48,057 nt of DNA, from the NCBI GenBank assembly GCA_016182965.1, contig JACPFM010000092.1, positions 1 through 48,057 on the forward strand, written 5' to 3'. This stretch comes from Deltaproteobacteria bacterium (lineage in GTDB: Bacteria; Myxococcota_A; Polyangia; Polyangiales; JADJMO01). Both the position numbers and the translations under genes were made by a program. This document shows positions 19,415-30,916 of this stretch, piece after piece; positions within the stretch are counted from its first letter, which is position 1, and each line of letters starts with the position of its first letter. The notes under the pieces are model-generated. The model searched no databases. It saw nothing but the letters and a program-made list of their open reading frames with translations, and had not been told where the DNA came from.

Positions 19415-19993
19415 ATGCGGCATCGACCCTTCGTGGCCAACGTGCATGGACTCCCGGAACGGCGGCGCGGCAACGGCGCGGCCCAGGTCGACGTCGAGCG
19501 GCTGCGCACGCTCGACGATCTCGAGACGCTCTCCCCCGAGCAGCTCGCCACGCTGTACGCGGGCGGCCGTCCGCCGCAGCTCGGCGTGCTGGCCGGGCAT
19601 GCGCGCGGCCGCCTCCTCTCGGTGCCCGCGCTCCACGCGGTGCCCGTCGTCGGCGCACTCCTCGATCGCCTGTTGATCCGCGCGGCGGCGCTCCCGCTGA
19701 ACCCCTGGCGCGGCAAGACCTTCGCGGCGCCCGCCGAGCACCATCGGACGTCGGGCGACAACGACGTCCTCGGGCGCGCGCTGCTGCCGTTCGACGCGCA
19801 CGTCGAGAAGAGCGCGCTCGATCACGCGCCGGCGCTGATCATCCGCTATGCGCGCCCGGAGAACCCGAGACTGCTGCGCCCGGTCGTCGACGAGCTGCGC
19901 GAGGTCGCCCGCGGCCTCTGGCTCGGACCGAGCTACGTCCGCGGCCCGAACGGACCGAGGATCCTCGTGTGGTTCGCCGTCGCGAAGGGGTGA
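19415..19993 (+). CDS. Conserved hypothetical protein
   Basis: The 192-aa product has no signal peptide or clear membrane segment. It contains LNPWRGKTFAAP, a spaced LLPFDAHVEKSALDHAPALIIRYARPENPRLLRPVVDELREV and WLGPSYVRGPNGPRILVWFAV, which has the look of a conserved single-domain protein. I cannot name the family. The start is uncertain: ATG 19415 (MRHRPFVANVHG) is used here, with GTG 19433 as an alternative. It is divergent from the PilZ gene, and its TGA directly abuts the rimI stop on the other strand. Confidence 0.65.
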   Translation: MRHRPFVANVHGLPERRRGNGAAQVDVERLRTLDDLETLSPEQLATLYAGGRPPQLGVLAGHARGRLLSVPALHAVPVVGALLDRLLIRAAALPLNPWRGKTFAAPAEHHRTSGDNDVLGRALLPFDAHVEKSALDHAPALIIRYARPENPRLLRPVVDELREVARGLWLGPSYVRGPNGPRILVWFAVAKG

Positions 19994-20494
19994 TCAACCC
20001 AGCGTGACCTCGTCGACGCCGGGGACCGGTCGGCCGGTCTCGTCGAGGCGCAGGAGCATCTCGACCGCGTCTTCGCCGTCGTTGTAGTAGCGCTCGCGCA
20101 CACCCATCGCGACGAAGCCGAGGCCGCGGTAGAGGCCGATCGCGCCGTCGTTGCCGCGCCGCACCTCGAGGAGGACCAGGCGCACGCCGCGCTCGGCGGC
20201 GAACGACAGGGCACGTTGCAGCAGCGCGCGCGCGTGCCCGCGTCGCCGGTGGCCGGCGTGGGTGGCGACGTTGAGGACGTGCAGCTCGTCGGCCACGTGC
20301 CACGTCGCGATGAACGCGACGGGACCGCTCGCTCCGCGCGCGACCCACAGGTGGGCCCACGCGCGTTCGAGCTCGTCGCGGAGCTGCCCCTCGTCCCACG
20401 CCGAGCTGCCCGGCGACGTCGCGTCGATCGCCACGACCGCGGAAACGTCCGCCTCGTGCATGCGATCGATGACGACCTCGCTGCTCCCGCTCAT
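19994..20494 (-). CDS. rimI: GNAT N-acetyltransferase, RimI-like
   Basis: The 166-aa product has the size and pattern of RimI, which acetylates the N-terminal Ala of ribosomal protein S18. The acetyl-CoA loop is HRRRGHARALL, preceded by ADELHVLNVATHAG. VRLVLLEVRRGNDGAIGLYRGLGFVAMGVRERYYNDGEDAVEMLLRL matches the RimI C-terminal half, including the YRGLGF and RERYY blocks. The ATG at 20494 lies 12 nt downstream of a TAGGCT hexamer. Its stop touches the stop of the convergent hypothetical gene (TGATCA). No tsaB or tsaD gene is beside it. Confidence 0.88.
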   Translation of the reverse strand: MSGSSEVVIDRMHEADVSAVVAIDATSPGSSAWDEGQLRDELERAWAHLWVARGASGPVAFIATWHVADELHVLNVATHAGHRRRGHARALLQRALSFAAERGVRLVLLEVRRGNDGAIGLYRGLGFVAMGVRERYYNDGEDAVEMLLRLDETGRPVPGVDEVTLG

Positions 20495-20506
20495 CGAAGT
20501 CGGGCG

Positions 20507-20512
20507 AGCCTA
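20507..20512 (-). promoter_or_regulatory. Candidate -10 element (TAGGCT) of rimI
   Basis: Minus-strand GCTAGGCTCG with TAGGCT 12 nt before ATG 20494. The hexamer is identical to that of cinA and of the metzincin gene. Confidence 0.5.
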
Positions 20513-20582
20513 GCGCAAGACGGCCGCCCCGTTCATGTGGCGAGCCGGCGGCGAACCCGTGGCGACACGTCGCGAGACCCGG

Positions 20583-20588
20583 TAGCCT
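20583..20588 (+). promoter_or_regulatory. Candidate -10 element (TAGCCT) of the Ser/Thr kinase gene
   Basis: TAGCCT ends 8 nt before ATG 20597. The intervening CGGAGGCC could also be read as a ribosome binding site, so a very short leader cannot be excluded. Confidence 0.45.
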
Positions 20589-20596
20589 CGGAGGCC

Positions 20597-22165
<1,569 letters not shown>

Positions 22166-22227
22166 GCGGGCGGTAGCGATGGCGGACGCCCGCCGTCTCG
22201 CCGCTCGCGATGGCGGGGCATCGACCG

Positions 22228-22321
22228 AGTCATCAGTCATCAGTCGTCAGTCATCAGCCGAGACGGCGGTAGCGGCGTTTCTCGGCTCTCTCTGACGACT
22301 GACGACTGACGACTGACGACT
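22228..22321. terminator. Long heptamer hairpin between convergent genes
   Basis: Four AGTCATC/AGTCGTC heptamers (22228-22255) plus AGCCGAGA face TCTCGGCT (22280-22287) and four GACGACT heptamers (22294-22321) across a 16-nt loop. The stem is long and bidirectional, and lies between the kinase stop and the efp stop, so it could terminate both transcripts. There is no long T run. The heptamer is the same as at 14927-15230. Confidence 0.6.
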
Positions 22322-22378
22322 TCCAAATGAAACGAGCGCCGCCCGCGCGGGCGACGCTCGCCATGGACGTCCGAGCGG

Positions 22379-22936
22379 CTACTTGTTCACGCGCTCGATG
22401 TACTCACCGGTGCGCGTGTCGATCTTGATCCACTCGCCTTCCTTGACGAAGAGCGGGACGTTGACCGTGGCGCCGGTGCTCACCGTCGCGGGCTTGGTCG
22501 CGCCCGATGCGGTGTCGCCCTTGATGCCCGGCTCGGAGTTCGTGATCTGCAGGACCACGTGCGCGGGCAGCGAGATGTTGATCGGGTTGCCGTTGAAGAA
22601 GACGATGTCGATGCGCTGACCGTCGCCGATCCACCTCACGTCATCGCCGATCTTGCTCTTCTCGATGTAGATCTGCTCGCTGTGCCCATCGACGAAGACG
22701 AGCTGATCGCCCTCGTCCCAGGAGAAGGTCGCCTCGCGCTCCTCGACGTCCGCCGGCTCGAGCTTCTCGCCGGAGCGCCAGGTGCGCTCGAGGACGTTCC
22801 CGCTGATCAGGTTCTTGATCTTCACGCGAGTGAACGCCTGGCCCTTGCCCGGCTTGACGAACTGGAATTCGACGACGACGTACGGTTGACCGTCGATCGT
22901 CATCTTGAGGCCTTTGCGGATGTCGCTCGTATCCAT
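22379..22936 (-). CDS. efp: Translation elongation factor P
   Basis: The 185-aa product is of standard EF-P length and has all three beta-barrel domains. It begins MDTSDIRKGLKMTIDGQPYVVVEFQFVKPGKGQAF. The loop PGKGQA carries the Lys equivalent to the modified Lys34 of E. coli EF-P, which helps ribosomes form bonds at polyproline stretches. That is relevant here because many neighbours encode long proline runs. The C-terminal domain contains ATVNVPLFVKEGEWIKIDTRTGEYIERV. The modification genes epmA and epmB are not visible. A TAAGCG hexamer lies 12 nt upstream of the ATG. Confidence 0.97.
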   Translation of the reverse strand: MDTSDIRKGLKMTIDGQPYVVVEFQFVKPGKGQAFTRVKIKNLISGNVLERTWRSGEKLEPADVEEREATFSWDEGDQLVFVDGHSEQIYIEKSKIGDDVRWIGDGQRIDIVFFNGNPINISLPAHVVLQITNSEPGIKGDTASGATKPATVSTGATVNVPLFVKEGEWIKIDTRTGEYIERVNK

Positions 22937-22948
22937 GGTGGGGGCGGG

Positions 22949-22954
22949 CGCTTA
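22949..22954 (-). promoter_or_regulatory. Possible -10 element (TAAGCG) of efp
   Basis: Minus-strand TAAGCG 12 nt before ATG 22936. It agrees with the position but only loosely with the TA-n-n-CT pattern. Confidence 0.25.
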
Positions 22955-23030
22955 GCACGAGGCGAGGCGAACGTCGACTCCCTCCAGGCGAGCCGGCGCC
23001 GCCGCGGGCGGTTGTGTCCAGTCCCCCCTC

Positions 23031-23807
23031 TCAGAACCCGAAGCTGTCCTGACACACCCGTTCGCTGCTGCCCGACTTCGCGACGCACTTGGCGCCGATA
23101 GGCATCGCGCAGGGGACCAGCGGGCACACGCTGGTGCAGGCGAGGGCCTTCCAGCGCTCGTGCATGGCCTCGCCGAGGCTGTAGGCGTCCTGGCCGGGGT
23201 TGACGAAGGTGCTGCAGCCGCAGAAGTCCCTGGCGATCTCGCGGCTGCAGTCGGCGTCGCACGTGCAGCGCTTCGCTTCCCCGACCACGCCGGCGATCTT
23301 CGCCTGCAGATCGGGGCAGGAGTCGGTGACCGTCCACACCTTGGTGGTGGGCGGCGCCGGGCAGGCCGGGCCGCCGCCGTCGATCACGACGCCCGTGTCG
23401 ACCATTCCGGTGTCGACCATGCCGGTGTCGACCATTCCGGTGTCGACCATGCCCGTGTCGACCATGCCTGTATCGACCAGGCCGGTATCGACCTTCCCGG
23501 TGTCGAACCCGCTGTCGACCATGCCGGTGTCGGGCTTGCCGCTGTCGACCATGCCGGTGTCGGGCTTGCCGCTGTCGAGCTTGCCGCTGTCGACCTTCGC
23601 CGTGTCCTCGATGGATGTGTCGCGCCCCCCACCGTCGAGATCGCCGCCGTCGGTCAACGTCGAGTCGCCCTCCGCATCGCCGGCCGCGGTATCGCCGGAG
23701 GCCTCGACGGAGCCGCCGTCGTCGTCGGGTGAGCCCAGCTCGAAGGAAGCGCCCGAGCAGCCGATGGAGACGAAGAGGACGACGTGGGGAAGGAAGAGAC
23801 GCCGCAC
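23031..23807 (-). CDS. Cys-rich lipoprotein with VDTGM repeat linker
   Basis: The 258-aa product begins MRRLFLPHVVLFVSIGCSG, a probable lipoprotein signal (lipobox SIGC, slightly atypical at -3). Residues about 25-140 are an Asp/Gly/Thr/Ser linker whose centre is a run of VDTGM and VDSGKPDTGM units. The last 115 residues form a compact domain with about ten Cys residues (CPAPP, CTCDADC, FCGCS, CTSVCPLVPC), presumably disulphide-bonded outside the cytoplasm. I do not recognise its family. It lies 42 nt downstream of a membrane TPR protein gene on the same strand. Confidence 0.75.
   Translation of the reverse strand: MRRLFLPHVVLFVSIGCSGASFELGSPDDDGGSVEASGDTAAGDAEGDSTLTDGGDLDGGGRDTSIEDTAKVDSGKLDSGKPDTGMVDSGKPDTGMVDSGFDTGKVDTGLVDTGMVDTGMVDTGMVDTGMVDTGMVDTGVVIDGGGPACPAPPTTKVWTVTDSCPDLQAKIAGVVGEAKRCTCDADCSREIARDFCGCSTFVNPGQDAYSLGEAMHERWKALACTSVCPLVPCAMPIGAKCVAKSGSSERVCQDSFGF
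23392..23600 (-). repeat. 15-bp coding repeats (VDTGM) in the lipoprotein linker
   Basis: Imperfect 15-bp units of the form GTCGACCATGCCGGT (plus strand) are tandemly repeated, with a 24-bp variant (VDSGKPDT) at the N-terminal side. They encode an acidic surface linker. Confidence 0.75.
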
Positions 23808-23849
23808 GAACGAAGGCTTACCGCATCGAGCGGCCTCGGGCGAGCGCCC

Positions 23850-24713
23850 TCAGTGCTTGATCTGCAGCTCGGCGAGCTGCTGGCGCGCGTCGTTGGAGCG
23901 CGCGTGGTCGGGCCACTTCTTGACGAACGCGCGCAGGGTGTTCTTCGCGTCGTTCCACGCCTGGATCTCGACCTCGACCTGCGCGAGCTCCCACGTGGCG
24001 GCGGCCTGGATGTCCTTGTCGGGCGAGCTCTCGGAGAGGCCCTGGAGGATGGGCACCGCGTCGCGCTGGCGCGTCAGCCGGCGGTAGGCCTGCGCGAGCG
24101 CGAGGCGCGTGGCGGGCGCGGTCGACGCGTCGCCCTTGATCTTCAGCGCCTCCTCGAAGGCGGTCGCCGCCTCCTGCCAGCGCGCCACGCGCGCGTGGTC
24201 GAGGCCGGCCGTGTAGCGCTCGAGCGTGAGCTCGTTGCGGAACTTTTCTGCGAAATCCTGGAAGATCACCACCTCGGTACGGGTGAGGCCCTCCTTGGTA
24301 GCGGCCTCGATCTGCTCGAGGAACTCGGCGCGCTTGTTCGCCTTCACGAGGTCGTAGAGCTGCTGGGCGCGCGCCTCGATCTTGGTGCGACCGTCCTCGC
24401 GGCGCTCGAGCTCCTTGACCTGTTTTCGCAGGGCCTCGAGCTCGCCCTTGCTCCCCTCGGTCTCGCTCTTGATGTTCTCGACGCGGTAGTCCCAGAGGAC
24501 CTTCAGCCCCAGCAGCACGACCACCACGAACACCGCGTAGGCCGTGGCGCTGTTCCAGGAGATGCGCCGCTCGTAGCCGGCCTGCCGCTTGGCGATGCTC
24601 TTGAGGTCGGCGGCGAGCGCGTTCGTGAGGTTGTTGGTCTTGATGACCAGACCTCGCGACTCGATCACCTCGCGGCGCAGCTCGCGCAGCTCCTCGTCGA
24701 CTTCCTGGGCCAC
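23850..24713 (-). CDS. Single-pass membrane protein with coiled coil and TPR-like C-terminus
   Basis: The 287-aa product has an N-terminal charged helix (about 50 residues), then one membrane segment (ATAYAVFVVVVLLGLKVLWDY). A coiled coil rich in Glu/Lys follows, then a TPR-like region (HARVARWQEAATAFEEALKIK, LAQAYRRLTRQRDAVPILQGL, AQVEVEIQAWNDAKNTLRAFVKKWPDHA). The arrangement suggests a periplasmic scaffold tethered to the inner membrane, similar in outline to YbgF/CpoB-like proteins, though I cannot claim orthology. The start is GTG 24713, with AAGGGG about 5 nt upstream. It is divergent from the small basic gene at 24801. Confidence 0.72.
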   Translation of the reverse strand: MAQEVDEELRELRREVIESRGLVIKTNNLTNALAADLKSIAKRQAGYERRISWNSATAYAVFVVVVLLGLKVLWDYRVENIKSETEGSKGELEALRKQVKELERREDGRTKIEARAQQLYDLVKANKRAEFLEQIEAATKEGLTRTEVVIFQDFAEKFRNELTLERYTAGLDHARVARWQEAATAFEEALKIKGDASTAPATRLALAQAYRRLTRQRDAVPILQGLSESSPDKDIQAAATWELAQVEVEIQAWNDAKNTLRAFVKKWPDHARSNDARQQLAELQIKH

Positions 24714-24800
24714 GGCGCCCCTTCTTTAGCAGAAAATGGGGGCCCGAGGCGGCCGACCTTGCGAAATCGGCGCAATCGTGACAGAACCCGCGCCCCCATC

Positions 24801-25043
24801 ATGGTCAGCAACACCACCCAGTCCGAACGCATTCGCAAGCGTAAGGCGACCACCAACGGCAAGCGGAACAAGCGCGATCGTCGTGCCCACGGCACGCCCG
24901 CCTTCGCGATCCACCCCGAGGGCTACGACGCGAAGGCCGCCGACGCGAAGAAGCCCGAGGCGCCGAAGGCCGCCGTCGCGTCCAAGGTCGTCAAGAAGGC
25001 GCCCAAGGCCGCGAAGAAGCCCGCCGCCAAGCCCGCGAAGTGA
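24801..25043 (+). CDS. Small lysine/arginine-rich protein
   Basis: The 80-aa product is strongly basic: MVSNTTQSERIRKRKATTNGKRNKRDRRAHGTPAF, then a Lys/Ala/Pro tail (KKPEAPKAAVASKVVKKAPKAAKKPAAKPAK) like that of histone H1-type proteins. The composition suggests nucleic-acid binding, perhaps DNA compaction or RNA binding, but this is inference from composition only. It is divergent from a membrane TPR gene 87 nt away. Codon use is typical for the window, which supports real coding. Confidence 0.65.
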   Translation: MVSNTTQSERIRKRKATTNGKRNKRDRRAHGTPAFAIHPEGYDAKAADAKKPEAPKAAVASKVVKKAPKAAKKPAAKPAK

Positions 25044-25057
25044 TCGCGGCCTGATCG

Positions 25058-25090
25058 TGTCCTGACGCGCGATGGTGTTCTGACGCGCGC
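25058..25090 (+). promoter_or_regulatory. 15-bp direct repeat upstream of the proline-rich membrane protein gene
   Basis: GTGTCCTGACGCGCG (25058-25072) and GTGTTCTGACGCGCG (25076-25090) repeat with an 18-bp period, 26-58 nt before ATG 25116. The geometry suits a regulator binding on one DNA face. A TACGCC hexamer follows, 10 nt from the ATG. Confidence 0.35.
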
Positions 25091-25115
25091 GGCTTCGTGA
25101 TACGCCGCTCGGGAC

Positions 25116-26417
25116 ATGCACGCGCGCCCTGTTCGTGGAGGTCCGGTCCTCCTCGTCCTCGCGACGCTCGCCCTGGTGTTGCCGCTGTCGCTCGTCGGCA
25201 CGTCCGCACGGGCGACGTCGCGCGGTGATCTCGAGCCGCAGCCGACGACGAAGACCGGCGGCGAGCCGACGACCAAGTCGACCGAGCTGTCGACCGGTGG
25301 AACGACGCTGACGCCGACCCCGCCGCCCGCCGTGAAGACCGGGGGGACGGGCGGCGTCGCGAAGCCGCCGCCGGCCGCCGGCACGGCGCCGCCGCCGGAC
25401 GCGGCCGAATCGGTCGTGCCTCCTGCGTCTGCGTCCGAGCAGCCGCCGGCGGCCGCCAGCGCGCCGCCGCCCAAGTCCGGCCCGCGCCCGTTCTCGCGGC
25501 GAAAGGTGGAGCTCGGCGTCGCCGATCTCGCGGTGTCGCTCTCGATGCCCGAGACCTGGCCGGAGCTCCCGCCCGAGGCGCTGCCCGAGGTCGACGAGCA
25601 CAAAGACGTGACCGTCGTCGCCCGCAAAGGGTTCGGCGCGCACGATCCGAAGGGCAAGCCGCCGGTCGTCGAGGAGGTCATCGTCGCGTGCGGCAAGGCC
25701 AGCGGCGAGTTCTGGGCCGACTCCATCCGCGACGCCGCCTTCACGCAGATGATCGCCGCCATCGAGAAAGAGGCGGCGCGCTACACCACCCTGAAGTCGA
25801 TCGAGCCCGACGCCGTGCGCGCCGAGGGCGATCGCTACCTGCAGTCGTTCGCCGCCGACGCCGACTACGCCGTCGACGGCAAGGCCGCGCCGACGCAGGC
25901 CGGCAAGGGGAAGCCCAAGGCGGCGAGCGCGGTGAAGCTGCAGGGCCTCTCCTTCATCGGCTTCCACGCCGAGGGCGAGGGCAAGACGCCCGACATCGTG
26001 GCGTGCTCGGTCGCCTGCGCGCACCTCGTCGCCGATGGCGAAGACTCCGTCTGTCCGGCGGTCATCGGCTCGATCGAGATCTCCGGCTCGTTCACCACGC
26101 CGCCGAAGCGCTCGTTCCTCGCCGATCTGCTCTTCAAGCTGAAGACGGACCCGACCACGCTGTGGCTCGGCGTCGTCGGCGCGATCTTCCTGCTCCTCGT
26201 CTCGGCGCTGGTCCTCGTGCTCGTCCTGCGGCGCAAGAAGCGCGCGCACGAGGCGCATGACGAGGCCGAGCACGAGGACGAGGACTTCGCGGCGGGCTAC
26301 CACGCGGGCCTCGCCGCCGCGCAGGCGGCCGCCGAGATCAAGGCGACGATGCACGCGAGCCCGCCGCCGCCCGACGGTTTCTTCGATCCGCAGACGCTCA
26401 CGCGCCGAAAGCTCTGA
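25116..26417 (+). CDS. Secreted proline-rich protein with C-terminal membrane helix
   Basis: The 433-aa product has an N-terminal signal (MHARPVRGGPVLLVLATLALVLPLSLVGTSARA) and a Thr/Pro/Gly linker of about 90 residues. A globular region follows (KVELGVADLAVSLSMPETWPELPPEALPEV to about IGSIEISGSF) with paired Cys residues (ACSVACAH, VCPAV). Near residue 350 is a membrane helix (LWLGVVGAIFLLLVSALVLVLVLRRKKR) and then a cytoplasmic tail. The topology suggests an inner-membrane protein with a periplasmic domain. The family is not recognised. The porin gene begins 3 nt after its stop, so the two are probably co-expressed. Confidence 0.75.
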   Translation: MHARPVRGGPVLLVLATLALVLPLSLVGTSARATSRGDLEPQPTTKTGGEPTTKSTELSTGGTTLTPTPPPAVKTGGTGGVAKPPPAAGTAPPPDAAESVVPPASASEQPPAAASAPPPKSGPRPFSRRKVELGVADLAVSLSMPETWPELPPEALPEVDEHKDVTVVARKGFGAHDPKGKPPVVEEVIVACGKASGEFWADSIRDAAFTQMIAAIEKEAARYTTLKSIEPDAVRAEGDRYLQSFAADADYAVDGKAAPTQAGKGKPKAASAVKLQGLSFIGFHAEGEGKTPDIVACSVACAHLVADGEDSVCPAVIGSIEISGSFTTPPKRSFLADLLFKLKTDPTTLWLGVVGAIFLLLVSALVLVLVLRRKKRAHEAHDEAEHEDEDFAAGYHAGLAAAQAAAEIKATMHASPPPPDGFFDPQTLTRRKL

Positions 26418-26420
26418 TCC

Positions 26421-28046
26421 ATGCGCTCCCTGCTCGTCGCGACACGCGTCGCGCTCACGTCCGTCGCTCCGATCGCGCTGTTGTCGTTCGTCGCTCCCCG
26501 CGTCGTCCGCGCGGAGGAAGAGCCGCCGGTGCCGGTGGAGGAGCCCACGCCGGTCACCGAGCCGGGAGCGGGCGCCACGCCGCCTCCGGCGCCGACCGAA
26601 GTGCCGTCGCCCACCTCGCCCGAGCCGATCCCCCTCGCGTCCGGCGGCACGACGAGCAAGGGCGCGATCGTCACCGCCGACGAGACGACGCCGGGGCATC
26701 GTGGGCCGCGCCCCGTCGTGTACCGCGGCGGTCGCCTCGTCCTGCGCGAGCCGAGCGGCCTGCTCGAGGTCTCCCCCTCCGGGCTCCTGCACTTCGACGC
26801 GTACGGGTTCGCCGGTCCGGGCGTGAAGGACTACCAGCGCGCCGACGGCACCGGCCTGAAGGCGAACCTCGCGGCGCGTCGCGTGCGCGTCGAGCTGACG
26901 GGGCGCGTGCTGCAGAAGTGGTTTTTCGCGCTGTCGATCGAGTCGGTCAACGGCGCGTCGGCGACGCCGCTCAACAACTTCGTCGGCGTCGATCTCGCGC
27001 CGATGCTGAAGCTGCAGGTCGGGCAATTCCGTGTGCCCTTCGGCATGGACAACGTGTCGTCCATCCGTTGGATGGAGTTCATGGAGCGCACGATGACCGC
27101 GCGCATCCTCGGCGCGCCGCTCACCCGCGATCTCGGCGTGATGGCCTGGGGCGGCACCGAGCGCTCGGCGATCTGGTGGGCGCTCGGCTACTTCGGCGGC
27201 GAAGGGCAGAACCGGCGCTCGACCGACAACCGCGGCGACGTGGTCGCCCGCCTGGTGTTCCGGCCGCTGTGGAAGCACTGCGGCGACCTCGGACAGGCGC
27301 ACGTCGGCGTCAGCGGTCGCTATGGCCGGCGCGATCGCAACTACACGCAGTACGACGCGCCCTCGATGATCACGCCGGGCGGCTACACGTTCTGGTCACC
27401 CGTCTACGGCAGCGGCGCGGGCGAGACGCACGTGCAGCCGAGCAGCGATCAGTCGGCCGTCGCCGCCGAGCTGTTCATCCCCGTCCGCTGGCTCGATCTG
27501 CGCGGGGAGTTCGTGGCGGTGCGCGACGGCCGCCGCGAGGTCTTCGCCGGCTCGCGCAACAACACCGAGCGCGCGGGCACGCTGTCCGGCTACGGGTGGT
27601 ACGCGCAGGCGACGTTCTGGCTGATGGGGCCGCCGCGCATGGTCGGCGCTCCGGGGCACTGGGGCGTGCAGGCCGACGAGCACGCGCGCGCGCGCTCCCT
27701 CTCGCTGGCCGTGCGCTACGAGCAGCTCCGCGCCAGGTACGACTCCATCGATCGCTCCACCGTCGACGACGTGCTGGTCCCCGGCGTGCGCCGCGGCCGG
27801 CTCGACGCCGACACGACGCGCATCCACGTCGACGCGCTGCAGGTGGCGGCGACCTACTGGGCGAGCCGTCACGTGCGCCTCGTCGCGCAGTGGAGCCTCT
27901 ACCGCTTCCCCGGCGTGCCGCTCGGCTTCCCGGGCGCGGAGAACCAGGCCGTCGCCCCGGGCACCAGGCCGAACGCCGACGAGGCCAGCCGCGTCGACGC
28001 GCGCACGCTGCACGAGGTCTCGGCGCGCGTGCAGCTGACGTTCTGA
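26421..28046 (+). CDS. Phosphate-selective porin O/P-like outer-membrane protein
   Basis: The 541-aa product has a signal peptide (MRSLLVATRVALTSVAPIALLSFVAPRVVRA) and a Pro/Glu spacer. A beta-barrel region resembling the OprO/OprP porin family follows, with RRVRVELTGRVLQKWFFALSIES, LKLQVGQFRVPFGMDN and FMERTMTARILGAPLTRDLGVMAWG. Alternating aromatic strands continue to the terminal Phe (SARVQLTF), as expected for BAM-dependent insertion. Selectivity for phosphate is not implied. It directly follows the proline-rich membrane protein gene. A GC-rich hairpin lies 20 nt after the stop. Confidence 0.82.
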   Translation: MRSLLVATRVALTSVAPIALLSFVAPRVVRAEEEPPVPVEEPTPVTEPGAGATPPPAPTEVPSPTSPEPIPLASGGTTSKGAIVTADETTPGHRGPRPVVYRGGRLVLREPSGLLEVSPSGLLHFDAYGFAGPGVKDYQRADGTGLKANLAARRVRVELTGRVLQKWFFALSIESVNGASATPLNNFVGVDLAPMLKLQVGQFRVPFGMDNVSSIRWMEFMERTMTARILGAPLTRDLGVMAWGGTERSAIWWALGYFGGEGQNRRSTDNRGDVVARLVFRPLWKHCGDLGQAHVGVSGRYGRRDRNYTQYDAPSMITPGGYTFWSPVYGSGAGETHVQPSSDQSAVAAELFIPVRWLDLRGEFVAVRDGRREVFAGSRNNTERAGTLSGYGWYAQATFWLMGPPRMVGAPGHWGVQADEHARARSLSLAVRYEQLRARYDSIDRSTVDDVLVPGVRRGRLDADTTRIHVDALQVAATYWASRHVRLVAQWSLYRFPGVPLGFPGAENQAVAPGTRPNADEASRVDARTLHEVSARVQLTF

Positions 28047-28065
28047 CCCACACGCGCAAATGGCA

Positions 28066-28102
28066 CCTCGCCCGCGCGCGCTCGAGGCGCACGCGGGCGA
28101 GG
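28066..28102 (+). terminator. GC-rich hairpin downstream of the porin gene
   Basis: CCTCGCCCGCG (28066-28076) pairs perfectly with CGCGGGCGAGG (28092-28102) across a 15-nt loop, 20 nt after the porin stop. There is no T tract, so termination is inferred from position and stem strength. Confidence 0.5.
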
Positions 28103-28118
28103 GACGTCGGTCGACGGC

Positions 28119-28226
28119 TCAGCGGACGGCGAAGAAGCCCTGGCCGAAGGACGTGCCGTTGATCCAGTTCGGAGCGAACACGTCGCAGCGGCAGTTGGTG
28201 AGGACGTGCCTGTCGGATTTCTTGAT
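28119..28226 (-). pseudogene. Possible C-terminal gene remnant between porin and lon
   Basis: A minus-strand frame ending at TGA (28121-28119) reads, without interruption, a tail containing LTNCRCDVFAPNWINGTSF and ending GQGFFAVR. Third positions of its last 36 codons are almost all G or C, as in real genes here, but there is no ATG or GTG between it and lon. It may be the leftover 3' end of a lost gene, or chance. Confidence 0.3.
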
Positions 28227-28230
28227 CCGA

Positions 28231-28263
28231 GAACACGAAGGGCCCGACCTCCCGGTCGAGCCC
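28231..28263 (-). terminator. Intrinsic terminator-like hairpin of lon
   Basis: On the minus strand GGGCTCGACC-GGGA-GGTCGGGCCC (one G:T pair) is followed by TTCGTGTTCT, 28 nt after the lon stop. The stem plus T-rich tail is the clearest intrinsic terminator in the window. Confidence 0.65.
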
Positions 28264-28291
28264 CTCGGAGTCGCCGCGCGATGCGGTGCGA

Positions 28292-30754
<2,463 letters not shown>

Positions 30755-30837
30755 TGCGTTCCTTTCAAAGCGCCGGGCGCTCCGGCTCGGAAGATGGATG
30801 CACGAAACGGACGCGCGGTTCTCGGACGGTAGTCACG

Positions 30838-30843
30838 AGTCTA
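30838..30843 (-). promoter_or_regulatory. Candidate -10 element (TAGACT) of lon
   Basis: Minus-strand ACGTAGACTCG about 83 nt upstream of the lon ATG. The hexamer is identical to that of the histidine kinase at 37009, but here it would give a leader carrying a ribosome binding site. Confidence 0.4.
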
Positions 30844-30916
30844 CGTGAGCGCCACCGCGACCTTGACTGAAAATGTCCGCTTCGCCTGGCAGGCGACCCG
30901 GCGGTCGGAGCGGCGC

